Source: Eubacteriales bacterium (GTDB lineage: Bacteria; Bacillota; Clostridia; Oscillospirales; Oscillospiraceae). Taken from it: a DNA stretch of 64,000 nt. The stretch lies in NCBI GenBank assembly GCA_030533415.1, contig JAUNJE010000001.1, positions 1-64,000 on the forward strand. The letters run 5' to 3'. Positions 1 through 9,172 of the stretch are shown here, in pieces. How positions within the stretch are numbered: the first letter of the stretch is position 1; every line of letters begins with the position of its first letter. The translations under genes were made by a program, and so were the position numbers. The notes under the pieces were generated by a model. It searched no databases and was not told the origin of the DNA. It worked only from the letters and a program-made list of their open reading frames with translations.

Positions 1-282
1 ACACCCCTGCTTCTTGCAAAAGCGTTTAATGGAGTGGGATATGGTTCCATGCGTAAGACAAGACACTTCAAAGTAGAGAATACCTGCATCGGTTGTGGAC
101 TATGCGCACGGAATTGCCCCGTTTCTGCCATCGAGATTCGGGAGAAAAAGCCGGTCTGGGTCAAAGATCAATGCGTCATGTGCCTCGGATGTCTTCACCA
201 TTGCCCTAAATTTGCGATTCAGTATGGGAAACGCACGAAGCAGCACGGGCAGTATCAACACGCTAAGTATAAAATCGAGTAG
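1..282 (+). CDS. EFR1-type ferredoxin domain protein, 3' end only
   Basis: The reading frame is open from base 1, so the gene begins upstream of the window. The visible part carries two four-cysteine clusters, CIGCGLCARNCP and CVMCLGCLHHCP, the signature of a bacterial 2x[4Fe-4S] ferredoxin. Residues before them (TPLLLAKAFNG...) look like the end of another domain, as in EFR1 proteins that fuse flavodoxin to ferredoxin; its likely role is electron transfer. The last two sense codons and the TAG stop at 280-282 come from the group II intron's 3' end. Without the intron, AAA at 271-273 would be followed directly by the TAG now at 2173-2175, so the insertion changed the C-terminus by only two residues. 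Confidence 0.75.
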   Translation, partial: TPLLLAKAFNGVGYGSMRKTRHFKVENTCIGCGLCARNCPVSAIEIREKKPVWVKDQCVMCLGCLHHCPKFAIQYGKRTKQHGQYQHAKYKIE

Positions 283-2172
283 GAGGCTACCCATTAGTTG
301 AGCAGCCGACCTCTCACACCACCGTGCGTACGGTTCCGTACACGGCGGTTCAATCATATTGAGTGCATGGACTTGTACGCTTCGGATATATCATAATATC
401 CCCTGCGTGCAAGTCTTTCATTTGTTATGGTATGTGTCAGAATACCACTTCCTGCAATTCGCCAATAGCCTTTTCGAGTGTTTCCGTTTCGGTAAGCCTG
501 CCATTCGGGCATTCCTAACTTCTTTAGGTTTGTTACCCTCGTTTTTGGCTTCTTCCACTGCTTCCAAATATACATTCGTATTCTTCGGCGCAGCCACCCG
601 TTCCAATCTTCCATAATCTTCCTCATTTCGGCTACTGCATAGTAGTTCAGCCAGCCTCTCATAAACACTTTGATGTTGTAGAATACCGTGTCTATCTTTC
701 TGCCTTGACTTCGGGAAGTAAGTCTTCTCAGCTTATCTTTGGCTTTCTTTCTCGACTTTTCTGAAACTCGGATATATGCTCCTTTTGAGTTTCTTCCCAT
801 TGAAAAGCCGAGAAACCGAAATTTCGGATTGAATATACGCTGACCGCTCGGCTCTTTTCCGTGTTTACCTTGAGCTTTAATTTCTTCTCAAGATATGCCG
901 TGCTCGTTCCAAGCAGTCTTTCTGCCGCACGGATACTCCTTGCTAAAAGCAAAATATCGTCTGCATATCGGATTACCTTTACCCCTCTGCCCTCGAACTC
1001 CTTATCGAATTTATCAAGATAGATATTGGCAAGCAACGGCGATAAGTTTCCACCTTGCGGAGAACCCTCCTCCGTTCTCATTACAATTCCATTCTCCATT
1101 ACTCCGCTTTTAAGATATTTCTTGATGAGGTCTATGAGTCTCTTATCCTTTATCTCTTTTCGGAGCATATTCATAAGCAATTCGTGGTTAAGTGTGTCAA
1201 AGTATTTGGATAAATCAAGGCATACCGCATATTTGTACCCCTCGTCCGCATACTCTTTCACTTTCAGTATGGCGTCCTTTGCGCTTCTGTGCGGTCTGTA
1301 GCCGTAGCTTCCGTCTGAAAACTTCGGCTCGTAGATTGGCATTAACACTTGCGCTATTGCTTGCTGGATAATGCGGTCTATTACGGTCGGTATTCCCAAC
1401 TTCCTTATTCCGCCGTTATCCTTCGGGATTTCTACTCTCCTTACGGGCGACGGCTTGTATTTGCCGTTCCGTATTTGGTCAAGTAATTCTTCCCTATGTT
1501 CTTTCAGCCAAGGCAGAGCTTCGTCAACCGTCATTCCGTCAACTCCGCTTGCTCCCTTGTTGGCTTTTACTCGCTTGTAGGCTTTGTTCAGGTTTTCTCT
1601 GTCAAGTACCTTTTCAAGCAAGTCTGCACCGTCCTTTCGGTCAACCTCTTGACTTTCGGTACTGTACGCTTCTGCATACTCTTTGTGTTCCACACTATCC
1701 CTTTGCAGACAGCCGCCTTTCTCGGCGTATTCTGTTTTCATCATACCGACCTCCTTTAGTCGCTTACTCAGAACTTATGATTGTTCGGTCCTTTCCGAAA
1801 GATTTTTTCTCTCGGTACTATGACCTCTGCTGACTTCTTGCAGTTCGTTGTTACTACAGATTTCTCCGCCTGCAAGACCTCCTCGGGTAAGCGTAATCAC
1901 CTTCACCTCATATATCTGCTACATTTACACCTTGAAACTCGGGCAGTATCGGACTTTGTTTTGTCTAGCAAACTCGTCCATTTCAAAATGCCTTATATGT
2001 AGTTTCTGTTCGTCAGACCGAGGTTTTGCCCGCAGGGACACTTTTAAGTCCCCACATCCGACTTCTTTCAGACTCCGCCTCACGACGGACGCCCTTGTCT
2101 TCGGCTAACAGTTCCTACTGCCATGCCTGTAGTGGACTTTCACCACCAAGTTATTACGCATGCCGAGCACAC
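274..2172 (-). mobile_element. Group IIC (class C) intron
   Basis: On the minus strand the element starts with GTGTGCTCGGCA at 2172, matching the group II 5' consensus GUGYG. It ends ...CTACTCGAT at 274, the usual class C 3' end. A domain V-like hairpin lies around 311-351 (GAACCGCC / GGTGGTG arms), followed by domain VI (about 281-310). About 430 bases upstream of the reverse transcriptase start hold RNA domains I-III. The 5' splice site lies directly after the T-tract of a rho-independent terminator (2174-2216), the known target preference of group IIC introns. Length is 1899 bp. Boundaries are by motif, not experiment. Confidence 0.8.
354..1744 (-). pseudogene. ltrA: Group II intron reverse transcriptase/maturase, frameshifted
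   Basis: Starts at ATG 1744 behind AAAGGAGGTCGGT. The first frame carries the reverse transcriptase domain with the catalytic YADD motif (VIRYADDILLL) and the GSPQGGNLSPLLANIYL block. The second frame, ending at 354, carries the maturase/X domain (RSQGRKIDTVFYNIK..., RGWLNYYAV) and the RRGYYDISEAYKSMH-type C-terminus of class C proteins, which lack the endonuclease domain. Near 815-822 one base appears to be missing: the expected ...IRNFxFLGFSMGRN needs an extra nucleotide after AATTTC. Either the protein is inactive, leaving the intron dependent on another copy, or this is a sequencing error. Confidence 0.8.
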
Positions 2173-2173
2173 T

Positions 2174-2216
2174 AGAAAAAGCCCATCGAAGAGAAAGTGC
2201 TCTCCTCGATGGGCTT
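2174..2216 (-). terminator. Rho-independent terminator of the prophage lysis module
   Basis: On the minus strand the arms AGCCCATCGA and TCGATGGGCT close a long hairpin followed by TTTTTC, six bases past the endolysin stop. It is the target of the group IIC intron and lies between the convergent endolysin and EFR1 genes. Confidence 0.9.
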
Positions 2217-2221
2217 CGTGC

Positions 2222-3178
2222 TTACTTATTCGGAATTTTCAGCTTCATACCGCTGTATATGACATTGCTTGTCAGTCCGTTCAGGCTGACGATCTCTTTA
2301 TAGCGGCTGCCGTTGCCGAGATACTTCTTGGCAATCGCCCAGAGCGTATCGCCATGCGCCACGGTATGAATGCGGTATGTTTCGGCGGTTGCCGCCCCTG
2401 CCACGGCAAGTGCAGAGGTCTTGACCGCCGACATAATGGCGTACTTGCCGGACTCATCCTTGTTGATGACCGCACGGTCGCCGCTGACCTCGACCACATA
2501 CCAGCGGAGCTTCTTCACCCAGTCAGGGATGGCCTTGCCGTTATAGTAGGCGCTGCCCGTGATGGTCACAAGGTCACCGACCTTGATGGCTGCGGAAGAA
2601 CCGTCCTGCTCGGCGGGAGTTACCGTCTCCATACTGCCGCCGAGAGCCGCCGTGACCTTGGATGCCAGATCGCCCATACGGGCATACATCCAGTTACCGG
2701 GGCAGCTTTTGTTTGCAAACCACCGATGGACAGTCAGAACCATCTCGTCGGATTTCGGGGTGTAGTTGAGCGTCTTGGTCTTATCACCCAGCCAGAGCAG
2801 CTTGGTCTTGCCGTTGCGCCTGCAGATGTCGGTGCAAAGCTCCACGAGTCTGTTATATACCACATCCTTGAAGGCATACGGCTCTGCGGTATCACTGGCA
2901 CATTCAATGGTGATAGCTCTTTGGTCATTAGCAGAAGATGAGGAGCACCAGCTGCGGTTCTTCTCCTCCACATACATACCGACTCTGCCATCGACGCCAA
3001 TGCCGTAGTTGGAGCTTGCCTGCCGTGAGGTCGGCAAAAAGATATTGCCGAGCGTTTCCACCGAGCACTGACCTACCACGCAGTGGGGCGTGATGCGGTC
3101 AATGCTGTGGGTGCGCTGACCTGAGTTATTGGGGCTGAGTTTGGTGTAGGACACCAGTGAACTGTTTTTGTAAGCCAT
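2222..3178 (-). CDS. Phage endolysin, N-acetylmuramoyl-L-alanine amidase with LysM
   Basis: Predicted to cut the amide bond between muramic acid and the stem peptide at the end of the lytic cycle. Residues 1-175 resemble the amidase_2/PGRP fold: TPHCVV (His32), NYGIGVDGRVGMYVEE, ITIECASD and VHRWFANKSCPGNW supply the expected His/His/Cys zinc site. Residues about 190-265 look like an SH3-type linker domain (KVGDLVTITGSAYYNG). The C-terminal 45 residues are a LysM domain (HTVAHGDTLWAIAKKY). ATG 3178 is chosen because GGAGGAAAACTAAC precedes it; a longer in-frame start at 3208 lies inside holin. Length 318 aa is usual. It directly follows holin and ends at a strong terminator. Confidence 0.9.
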   Translation of the reverse strand: MAYKNSSLVSYTKLSPNNSGQRTHSIDRITPHCVVGQCSVETLGNIFLPTSRQASSNYGIGVDGRVGMYVEEKNRSWCSSSSANDQRAITIECASDTAEPYAFKDVVYNRLVELCTDICRRNGKTKLLWLGDKTKTLNYTPKSDEMVLTVHRWFANKSCPGNWMYARMGDLASKVTAALGGSMETVTPAEQDGSSAAIKVGDLVTITGSAYYNGKAIPDWVKKLRWYVVEVSGDRAVINKDESGKYAIMSAVKTSALAVAGAATAETYRIHTVAHGDTLWAIAKKYLGNGSRYKEIVSLNGLTSNVIYSGMKLKIPNK

Positions 3179-3179
3179 G

Positions 3180-3593
3180 TTAGTTTTCCTCCTTTTCTGC
3201 GCGGTCATGAAGCTGCTCCAGCACGGATTTCAGTTTCTGCGGAATGGGCAGTCCCAGATAGGCTGCGTTCTCCAAGAGGGACACACCCTCATTAGAAAGA
3301 TAGAAAAAGATGATCGCCGTGCGCATCACCGAACCGCTGCCGATAACGTGCGTGTCGAGAATGTGCCCGATTCCGACAAGGGCGAAGATGAGCACCTTCT
3401 TGAAAATGCCCTTGAAGCCCACGGCACTGGACAGCTTCTTGTCTACCACGGCGCACATGATGCCCGTCACATAGTCAATGACCACGAAGGCCAGAAGCGC
3501 ATAAAGCAAGCCGTCACATCCTCCCAGGAACCATCCAAGCCAGCCGCCGATACCGGCGAACACCACCTGAACGGTCGTCCAAAATTCTTTCAT
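3180..3593 (-). CDS. Phage holin, toxin secretion/phage lysis family
   Basis: This 137-residue protein has several hydrophobic segments (about 8-25, 29-50, 68-85 and 92-105) and a charged C-terminus (LHDRAEKEEN), as in the Phage_holin_4 family. The FVVIDYVTGIMCAV block is characteristic. Holins form inner-membrane lesions that release or activate the endolysin; the gene sits immediately before endolysin, the usual lysis cassette. GAGGAGGAAAACAAC precedes the ATG. A terminator-like hairpin lies about 40 bases upstream, so expression may be separated from the tail operon. Confidence 0.9.
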   Translation of the reverse strand: MKEFWTTVQVVFAGIGGWLGWFLGGCDGLLYALLAFVVIDYVTGIMCAVVDKKLSSAVGFKGIFKKVLIFALVGIGHILDTHVIGSGSVMRTAIIFFYLSNEGVSLLENAAYLGLPIPQKLKSVLEQLHDRAEKEEN

Positions 3594-3631
3594 GTTGTTT
3601 TCCTCCTCGTAAAAATCAGATTTTGTGTATG

Positions 3632-3656
3632 AAAAAAGACACTCCGAAGAGTGCCT
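3632..3656 (-). terminator. Hairpin with T6 tract upstream of holin
   Basis: Minus strand shows GCACTC-TTCG-GAGTGTC followed by TTTTTT. The TTCG tetraloop makes it stable. It lies between the last tail gene and holin and could attenuate entry into the lysis cassette. Confidence 0.65.
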
Positions 3657-3663
3657 TGATTCC

Positions 3664-4032
3664 TTATTCCAGCCATTCCGGTTTTTCCGGGATGGTTTTT
3701 GTTTCGGTTACCTTTAGCCAAGCGGTGTACCAGGCTGTCAGCTCCGCCAGCTGTTTGATGGACAGCGTGGCGTACCAAAGCTGTCCTCGGTTGACGAAGG
3801 TGAAGCATTCCGTTTGCCGCCGCTGCCGCAGGGTTTCCTTTTCGGATTCCTCTTGGTGCGCGGTATCCTGCTCCTCGTCAAAGAGCGCCTTGCCGTCCTG
3901 CGCCTTGTATGACTGCCAGTGCTCTATGAAGTGGTCGATGTCCTCCGGGTCGGGCAGCTCAATGCCGTCCGTAATCTCACCCTCCAGGGCAAAGCTGGTG
4001 ATGAAGCCGCTGTCGTCCAATATTGCTTTCAT
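3664..4032 (-). CDS. Phage protein of unknown function after the tail fibre
   Basis: A 122-residue acidic protein starting at ATG 4032 behind GAGGAGGGCTT. No catalytic motif is visible. The middle (DEEQDTAHQEESEKETLRQRR) is highly charged and probably helical, and the end is Trp-rich (LWYATLS...AWYTAWLKV...PEWLE). Its place between the fibre gene and holin fits the small XkdX/baseplate-associated genes of siphophages, but I do not recognise a specific family. It is probably a minor structural or fibre-assembly protein, inferred from position only. Confidence 0.55.
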   Translation of the reverse strand: MKAILDDSGFITSFALEGEITDGIELPDPEDIDHFIEHWQSYKAQDGKALFDEEQDTAHQEESEKETLRQRRQTECFTFVNRGQLWYATLSIKQLAELTAWYTAWLKVTETKTIPEKPEWLE

Positions 4033-4041
4033 AAGCCCTCC

Positions 4042-6579
4042 TCAGTTCACTCCGAATACCCGTAATATCTGACCGGAGCTGCTTCTGCCCTTGAATGCCA
4101 GATAGCAGGTCGTGCCGGAATAGTAGATGTTGAAGGAGTAGTAATAGCTTTCATCCGCAATCTGGTAGCTTACGGACGAGGTGGTAATAACGGATGCCGG
4201 AATGATGGTGGCGACACGGGATGCACTGGACGATGGCTGACCGATGATGATGTACGCCTTATACGAGCCGTAGTTGAAGCTGGTGCTGCCCGTGGTCAGC
4301 GTTCCGTTGAACAGCGAGGTGCAGGCGATGCCGAGATTGCTTCTCGCACCTGCCGCCGTTGTGGAGCCCGTGCCACCGTAGGCTATCGCCAGTGCGTTGG
4401 TCAGCGAAATGGACGTCCATGAGCTTCGATCATACGCCAGCTTTACGGCATAGGGCGTTGCTGCAAGGGTCGTGCTGGTGGATGAGGTGCTGTTGGACAG
4501 CATGGTAACGCCGTACCGTGCGGTTGTGGCATTCAGGCAGTACAGTGCGATCCACCATGTGCCGTTATACACGAACATCACCACCTGATTGGCAGTCCAC
4601 ATATTCGTGGAAACATAGTAGCCGTTTGTGCCGCAGATGGCTTTCGCGCCCGTGCCGTTTACATTCATGGACGGGCTGGAGCCGGTGTTGCCGTAGGTGA
4701 ACTGAACGGCGAGAAGCGCGCCCTTTTTCAGAGCGAATTCATCGCAGGTCACCACCTTGACCGCCGTCGCCGCTTCGGTTTCGCAGACACCGAAATAAGG
4801 CTTCTCAAAGGTGTAGTCAATATCGTCCGGCTTCAGCGTCCCCTCAATGCGGACGTCACCTTCAAAATGTCCTGCGCCGACCACATGAAGTGCGGCATCC
4901 GGCGTTGGGGTGTTGATGCCGACCTTCTTCTTCCGCAGTGCCACCAGCGGAGTACCCTGCGGCACCGTGAAATACAGATTGACGCCGGAGAGCGTGTTCA
5001 GCTGGTCACGGATATAGATGTGGAAGTCGTAGCTTGAGTTTGCATCCAGTGAGCACAGCTCCAGATTGGAATAGGAAAAGCTGCTGCCGCTCTGCGTGAC
5101 CGCATCGGTAATGGCGGTGTAGCTGCCGTAGCTTGACGCACTGGTCAGCTTGTAGCGGTACTGCACATACAGCAGGCTGTTCTTCTGCGTCCCGTCCACC
5201 GTAATGGGCGAAATGCTGCCCTTGAAAACAAGCTGCATTTCCGCTTCAATGTCATTTGTCCTTCGCAGCGATATTTCCGACACCTTGGGCTTTTCATACG
5301 GGATGATCGTGATCTGCTGGGTGGTGCTGACGGTATAGCCCCGTGAATCTGTCGCCGTGACCACCACATCCAAGTTGCCGGACTTGCTGACCGTGTAGAG
5401 GTTCAGTGCAGCACCCGTGGTGTTGGAATAGGTCACGCCATTGCAGGAAGCGGCATATTTGACGATGGACGCGCCGTTTTTCGCAGTTGCCGTTCCGGGC
5501 GTGACATAGACATAGGAATAGCCCTGAATAAATCGCTGGATGTTGCCCGTCACCGCAACGGTGGTAGTGCGGCTATCCCGGACGGAGAAGGAATTCATAG
5601 TCGGCGCGGAATTTGCCTCCGTGGTCTGAATGACGCAGTAATATGCAGAGGCGTTGCCGATCTGCTCCGTACCGTTTTTCGTAACCAGCTCTACGGTTGC
5701 CGTGAAGGACTTTGCATCCGGCATGGCGTTCAGCAGCGCCGTCCGTTGGTCGGAGGTCAGCGTAATCGTTCGGTTTGCCGTCCCCACCGCCCAGCTTTGC
5801 GCCGCGAATGAAACAACGGTGGTAGAACCGTTCTTGATCGTCACATAGTTGGAATAGGCGGCGTTATATACGGTCACATTCATGGTCAGAGAAACAGTCG
5901 CGGCGTCGGCGGTCACCGTGGTACAGCTGTTGATGACTGCGCCGCCGAGGGTCTTGGCGTACACCGTGCCGGAGGAGCCGTAAACCTGATTGGAGCGTTT
6001 CCTTGCCTGGACTCTGACCGAATAGGTTGTGCTCGGTGACAGCGAGGACAGCGTTATGCTTGCGCTCGTTCCGGCAGTCGTGGAAAACTGCGTCCAGCTG
6101 GTACCGCCGTTTAAGCTGTAGTGCCAGATATCCGCCGTTGCCGAGGACGATGCCGTGATCTTGAATCCGTTTGCCGTAATGCTGCCCACCGAGCAGGACA
6201 CGGTCGGCGCGGTGCGGTCAAGGCTCGTCAGCGTCATGGAGCCGCCGTAGTCCAGAGAGCCGAAGATATACACACGGGTGCTGAATACAACGGTCACAGT
6301 TTTTGTGCCGTCCGAATTATGTGGCACGGAAATGCTGCCGCTGACGGAGCCTTTCGCCGCCGGGAACACACGGTCGTCCCATGATGTTCTCGCCTTGTAA
6401 TATACCTGTGTGCCGTTGATGGTCACCGTGGTGGCGTCAATGGTGTAATAAGTTGAAGAGCCGCCGATGGAGCTGAGCGTCCAGTAGAGCGTGGAGGTGT
6501 TGGAAACAGCGTCCGCGCTTTCCGAAATGCTCAGCTGCATATATCTGCCGTCATATGAATCGCTTGTAAAAACAGCCAT
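4042..6579 (-). CDS. Tail fibre/minor structural protein, DUF859-like
   Basis: An 845-residue protein rich in Ser, Thr and Gly with many short beta-forming stretches, typical of receptor-binding tail fibres. The N-terminal 125 residues (SDSYDGRYMQLSISES... RVYIFGSLDYGGSM) resemble the DUF859 family of siphovirus minor structural proteins. A fibronectin type III-like segment follows (about 125-215: TAPTVS...STTYSVRVQARKRS), then a central segment containing VGINTPTPDAALHVVGAGHFEG, a motif common just before collar/fibre tips. The C-terminal third (YGGTGSTTAAGARSNLGI) matches the repeat seen in phage tip proteins. ATG 6579 has AAGGAGGTGCGATTATT. It lies directly downstream of the tail endopeptidase gene. 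Confidence 0.8.
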   Translation of the reverse strand: MAVFTSDSYDGRYMQLSISESADAVSNTSTLYWTLSSIGGSSTYYTIDATTVTINGTQVYYKARTSWDDRVFPAAKGSVSGSISVPHNSDGTKTVTVVFSTRVYIFGSLDYGGSMTLTSLDRTAPTVSCSVGSITANGFKITASSSATADIWHYSLNGGTSWTQFSTTAGTSASITLSSLSPSTTYSVRVQARKRSNQVYGSSGTVYAKTLGGAVINSCTTVTADAATVSLTMNVTVYNAAYSNYVTIKNGSTTVVSFAAQSWAVGTANRTITLTSDQRTALLNAMPDAKSFTATVELVTKNGTEQIGNASAYYCVIQTTEANSAPTMNSFSVRDSRTTTVAVTGNIQRFIQGYSYVYVTPGTATAKNGASIVKYAASCNGVTYSNTTGAALNLYTVSKSGNLDVVVTATDSRGYTVSTTQQITIIPYEKPKVSEISLRRTNDIEAEMQLVFKGSISPITVDGTQKNSLLYVQYRYKLTSASSYGSYTAITDAVTQSGSSFSYSNLELCSLDANSSYDFHIYIRDQLNTLSGVNLYFTVPQGTPLVALRKKKVGINTPTPDAALHVVGAGHFEGDVRIEGTLKPDDIDYTFEKPYFGVCETEAATAVKVVTCDEFALKKGALLAVQFTYGNTGSSPSMNVNGTGAKAICGTNGYYVSTNMWTANQVVMFVYNGTWWIALYCLNATTARYGVTMLSNSTSSTSTTLAATPYAVKLAYDRSSWTSISLTNALAIAYGGTGSTTAAGARSNLGIACTSLFNGTLTTGSTSFNYGSYKAYIIIGQPSSSASRVATIIPASVITTSSVSYQIADESYYYSFNIYYSGTTCYLAFKGRSSSGQILRVFGVN

Positions 6580-6594
6580 AATAATCGCACCTCC

Positions 6595-9024
6595 TTAATC
6601 CAGAATGACGATGTTCAGCCCCTCGGACGCAGTCGGCATGGGAACGAACTTCGTTTTGCCCACGGTCAGCTCACCGTCCACCGTGGTTTTCTTTGTGACG
6701 GTTTCATCCTTGTTCAGGGTGAAAATCTTCTCCTCGTTGTAGTAGCCGGAGAACTCCGTGTTGTTGATGACCGTCCGCTGCGCCGATTCGTTGTTGGACA
6801 CCTCAATGCCCCGGCGGTCGATTTTGACCTCTGTGGTGTATATCTCATTCGGCGCAGGCGTCCATTTGTGAACGGAGTTGCCCTCCGCAAGGATGAGGTC
6901 GGAGAGGTAAAGCGCAGAAAGACGGTTGTAGGCATAGACGATGATCGTGCCGTCCTGCACATCGTCAATGACGGCGGAATATTCCGTCCAGCCGAAGGTC
7001 TCCGTGGTGTTGAACAGATAGGCGTATTTGTTGCCGTTGTACTGCACACGGAAATATGAGGTGTAATCCGCGCCGGTTTTCTTTGCCCGGACGGAAACGG
7101 TATACGCGCCCGGCACCACGCCCGTAATGGTCTGCATGAGCGTGGAGGTATCTCCAAGCACAAAGCAGGAATCCGAGGTGGTGTTGCTCTGCACATCCGT
7201 GGAGTTATCTGTGGTCACCACGCCGGAAGTCTCCCAATCGTCCGTTACGCCGTTAAGCCCGGCAGAGTTTTTGATGTAGTTGATGCCGCCCGCAAACTGC
7301 TCCTGCACGGAGACGGAAAGCCCCTCCACCGAATGCTGCAGCTCGGACACCTGATGCTGCATCTCCAGCACCTTCTGCTGTTCGCCGGAAACGGAACTCT
7401 CAAGCGTCTGCATGGTCTCGGTCATGCCGGACACATAGCTGTTCAGACCGTCCACGGAGGACTGGAACTCACTGAGTCGTTCCGAGTGGTTGGAAACGGT
7501 CGTGTCCAGTCCTTCAATATCTCTCGTCACCGACTCAATGGCATCCGAGGAGGCGTAGCCGCGAATGACTACTTCGCCGGTTTCGAGATCCCAATAGGAC
7601 GAGCCGTCCTGAGACTGGATTACTCCTGCCTTGATGATATTTGCCACCAAAGAGCCGGAGGTGATGAAGTCCGCTACAATCTGACCGTCAGCGGTAATTG
7701 CGGTTTCGTATGGACCGTTGTAGCCTTTCTTGGAAAAGCCCAGGCCACCCACATTCCACCGCCAGACATTCACGGCATCGTCAATGGACGGAGCGTCCAG
7801 AATGAGTAGTTCATAGGGCTGGCCGGAATCGGAATCCGTGTTGATGACCACATAGCCGCCGCTCTGACCGGTAATAAGCCCGGTTGCTTTGGAGATGGCG
7901 GTTTGGAGCAACTTCGGAAATTTGCCGATACTGCTTTCAACCTTTTCAACCGAGGACTGCACCTCGGAGATGGTGGTGATCATGCTGGATTTGCTCTGAC
8001 CGAGGGAGATGCTCACATACCGCTCGGCGAGAGTGTCGTACACGGTCTGAATCACCATAGCCGAAACGCTCACACCGAGCGCAGAATGCCGAATGGTAAC
8101 GGTATCGCAGAGGTTGACACGCTCCAGCAGTGCCGAATACTCCGGCTGTTTCCACAGCGGCTCAAAGGACACCGTGACCGTGGGGATGGTCGTGCCCAGC
8201 GGATTTGCGCTGATATACGCATTTGCCTTGGCTCGAAGCTCCTCTTCGGTAATTACCGAGCCACTTTCAAATTCGCCGGAGAAGTCCATGATAAGTGTTT
8301 TGTCACGGACGATTTCCGAGGTCACAATGGGTAATGTCACCTCGGTCAGCGTGACCACCGTTTCGGTGTCCGAGCCGTCCTCAGTGTAAACGACATACGG
8401 CAGCAGAGCCGTGTAAACGCCGCTGTTGTCCTCGTCCTGCTCCAAAGCGGTGAGATTTTTGCCGTATTCAATGACCACGCCTGTTTTCTGCCCGCGATGG
8501 GAATGGAACTTCACCGTGAAGTTGTCCCATTCAAATTCGCCGTGCCATTTGGAAAGCATGGAGCCATCCGTACCGCCAAGACAGGCTCTGACGCTTTTCG
8601 GCTGCGTGACGGAAAACGCCTTTGCGTCCGAGTAGTCCGTCCAGCCCGTGAAACGTGTATCTCTGGCAAGGAGCTGCGAGAGAATAAGCTGCGGAGACTG
8701 GCTTTCCGTCGAAAACGGCAGCACCGGCACGTTGGCAAGATCATACGAGATGTGCTGACCGTAGATGGTGACGATGCCGTTCAGGGGCTTTGTAATGCGG
8801 TAAATGCGGAATGCCTGGTCAGCGGCAGTGTCATTGGGCTTTGCTTTGAAGATGCATTCCCTCGTAATAAGCCCGTAATGCTGACCGCTGACCGGATATT
8901 TGAGCAGGCACTCGAACACACCGTTTCGCTCCTCGGTCACTTCGCAGGAGATTGTATCCGTCAGCACGCCAAGGCCGAAGGAACTAAAGTCTGTGGCGTT
9001 TGCGGGGTAAAGTACAGGAATCAT
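6595..9024 (-). CDS. Tail-associated protein, prophage endopeptidase tail (Tal) family
   Basis: An 809-residue protein whose first about 350 residues match the phage minor structural/endopeptidase tail family (SCEVTEERNGVFECLLKYP, ITRECIFKAKPN, IYRITKPLNG), the baseplate hub below Dit. Residues about 490-570 form a predicted coiled coil (DTTVSNHSERLSEFQSSVDGL... VSELQHSVEGL). The rest includes a beta-rich, carbohydrate-binding-like segment (QTITGVVPGAYTVSVRAKKTG). It probably carries the tail tip and interacts with the cell wall. ATG 9024 follows AAGGAGGCGGCTTTC. It is separated from Dit by a flavoprotein/regulator cassette, whereas Dit and Tal are normally adjacent. Confidence 0.8.
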   Translation of the reverse strand: MIPVLYPANATDFSSFGLGVLTDTISCEVTEERNGVFECLLKYPVSGQHYGLITRECIFKAKPNDTAADQAFRIYRITKPLNGIVTIYGQHISYDLANVPVLPFSTESQSPQLILSQLLARDTRFTGWTDYSDAKAFSVTQPKSVRACLGGTDGSMLSKWHGEFEWDNFTVKFHSHRGQKTGVVIEYGKNLTALEQDEDNSGVYTALLPYVVYTEDGSDTETVVTLTEVTLPIVTSEIVRDKTLIMDFSGEFESGSVITEEELRAKANAYISANPLGTTIPTVTVSFEPLWKQPEYSALLERVNLCDTVTIRHSALGVSVSAMVIQTVYDTLAERYVSISLGQSKSSMITTISEVQSSVEKVESSIGKFPKLLQTAISKATGLITGQSGGYVVINTDSDSGQPYELLILDAPSIDDAVNVWRWNVGGLGFSKKGYNGPYETAITADGQIVADFITSGSLVANIIKAGVIQSQDGSSYWDLETGEVVIRGYASSDAIESVTRDIEGLDTTVSNHSERLSEFQSSVDGLNSYVSGMTETMQTLESSVSGEQQKVLEMQHQVSELQHSVEGLSVSVQEQFAGGINYIKNSAGLNGVTDDWETSGVVTTDNSTDVQSNTTSDSCFVLGDTSTLMQTITGVVPGAYTVSVRAKKTGADYTSYFRVQYNGNKYAYLFNTTETFGWTEYSAVIDDVQDGTIIVYAYNRLSALYLSDLILAEGNSVHKWTPAPNEIYTTEVKIDRRGIEVSNNESAQRTVINNTEFSGYYNEEKIFTLNKDETVTKKTTVDGELTVGKTKFVPMPTASEGLNIVILD

Positions 9025-9046
9025 GAAAGCCGCCTCCTTCCGGGCA

Positions 9047-9080
9047 TAAAAATACCACCGGGGATTTCTCCCTGGTGGTG
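9047..9080 (-). terminator. Hairpin plus T-run between passenger cassette and Tal
   Basis: Minus strand: ACCACCAGGGAG / CCCCGGTGGT arms followed by ATTTTTA, ending about 12 bases before the Tal ribosome binding site. It would terminate the flavoprotein transcript or attenuate the tail operon. Confidence 0.6.
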
Positions 9081-9172
9081 TGATAAGCGAGATTTACTTG
9101 TAGGGTGACTACTTCTTAGCTTTTCTCTCAGTTATTTTTCAATGTATTAGAAGTTTAAGCACTTATAAGCAC

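Noticed and set aside
30..60. GTG at 34 as the true start of the ferredoxin gene
   Set aside because: The frame is open to base 1 and lacks a ribosome binding site before 34; it is the end of a longer gene.
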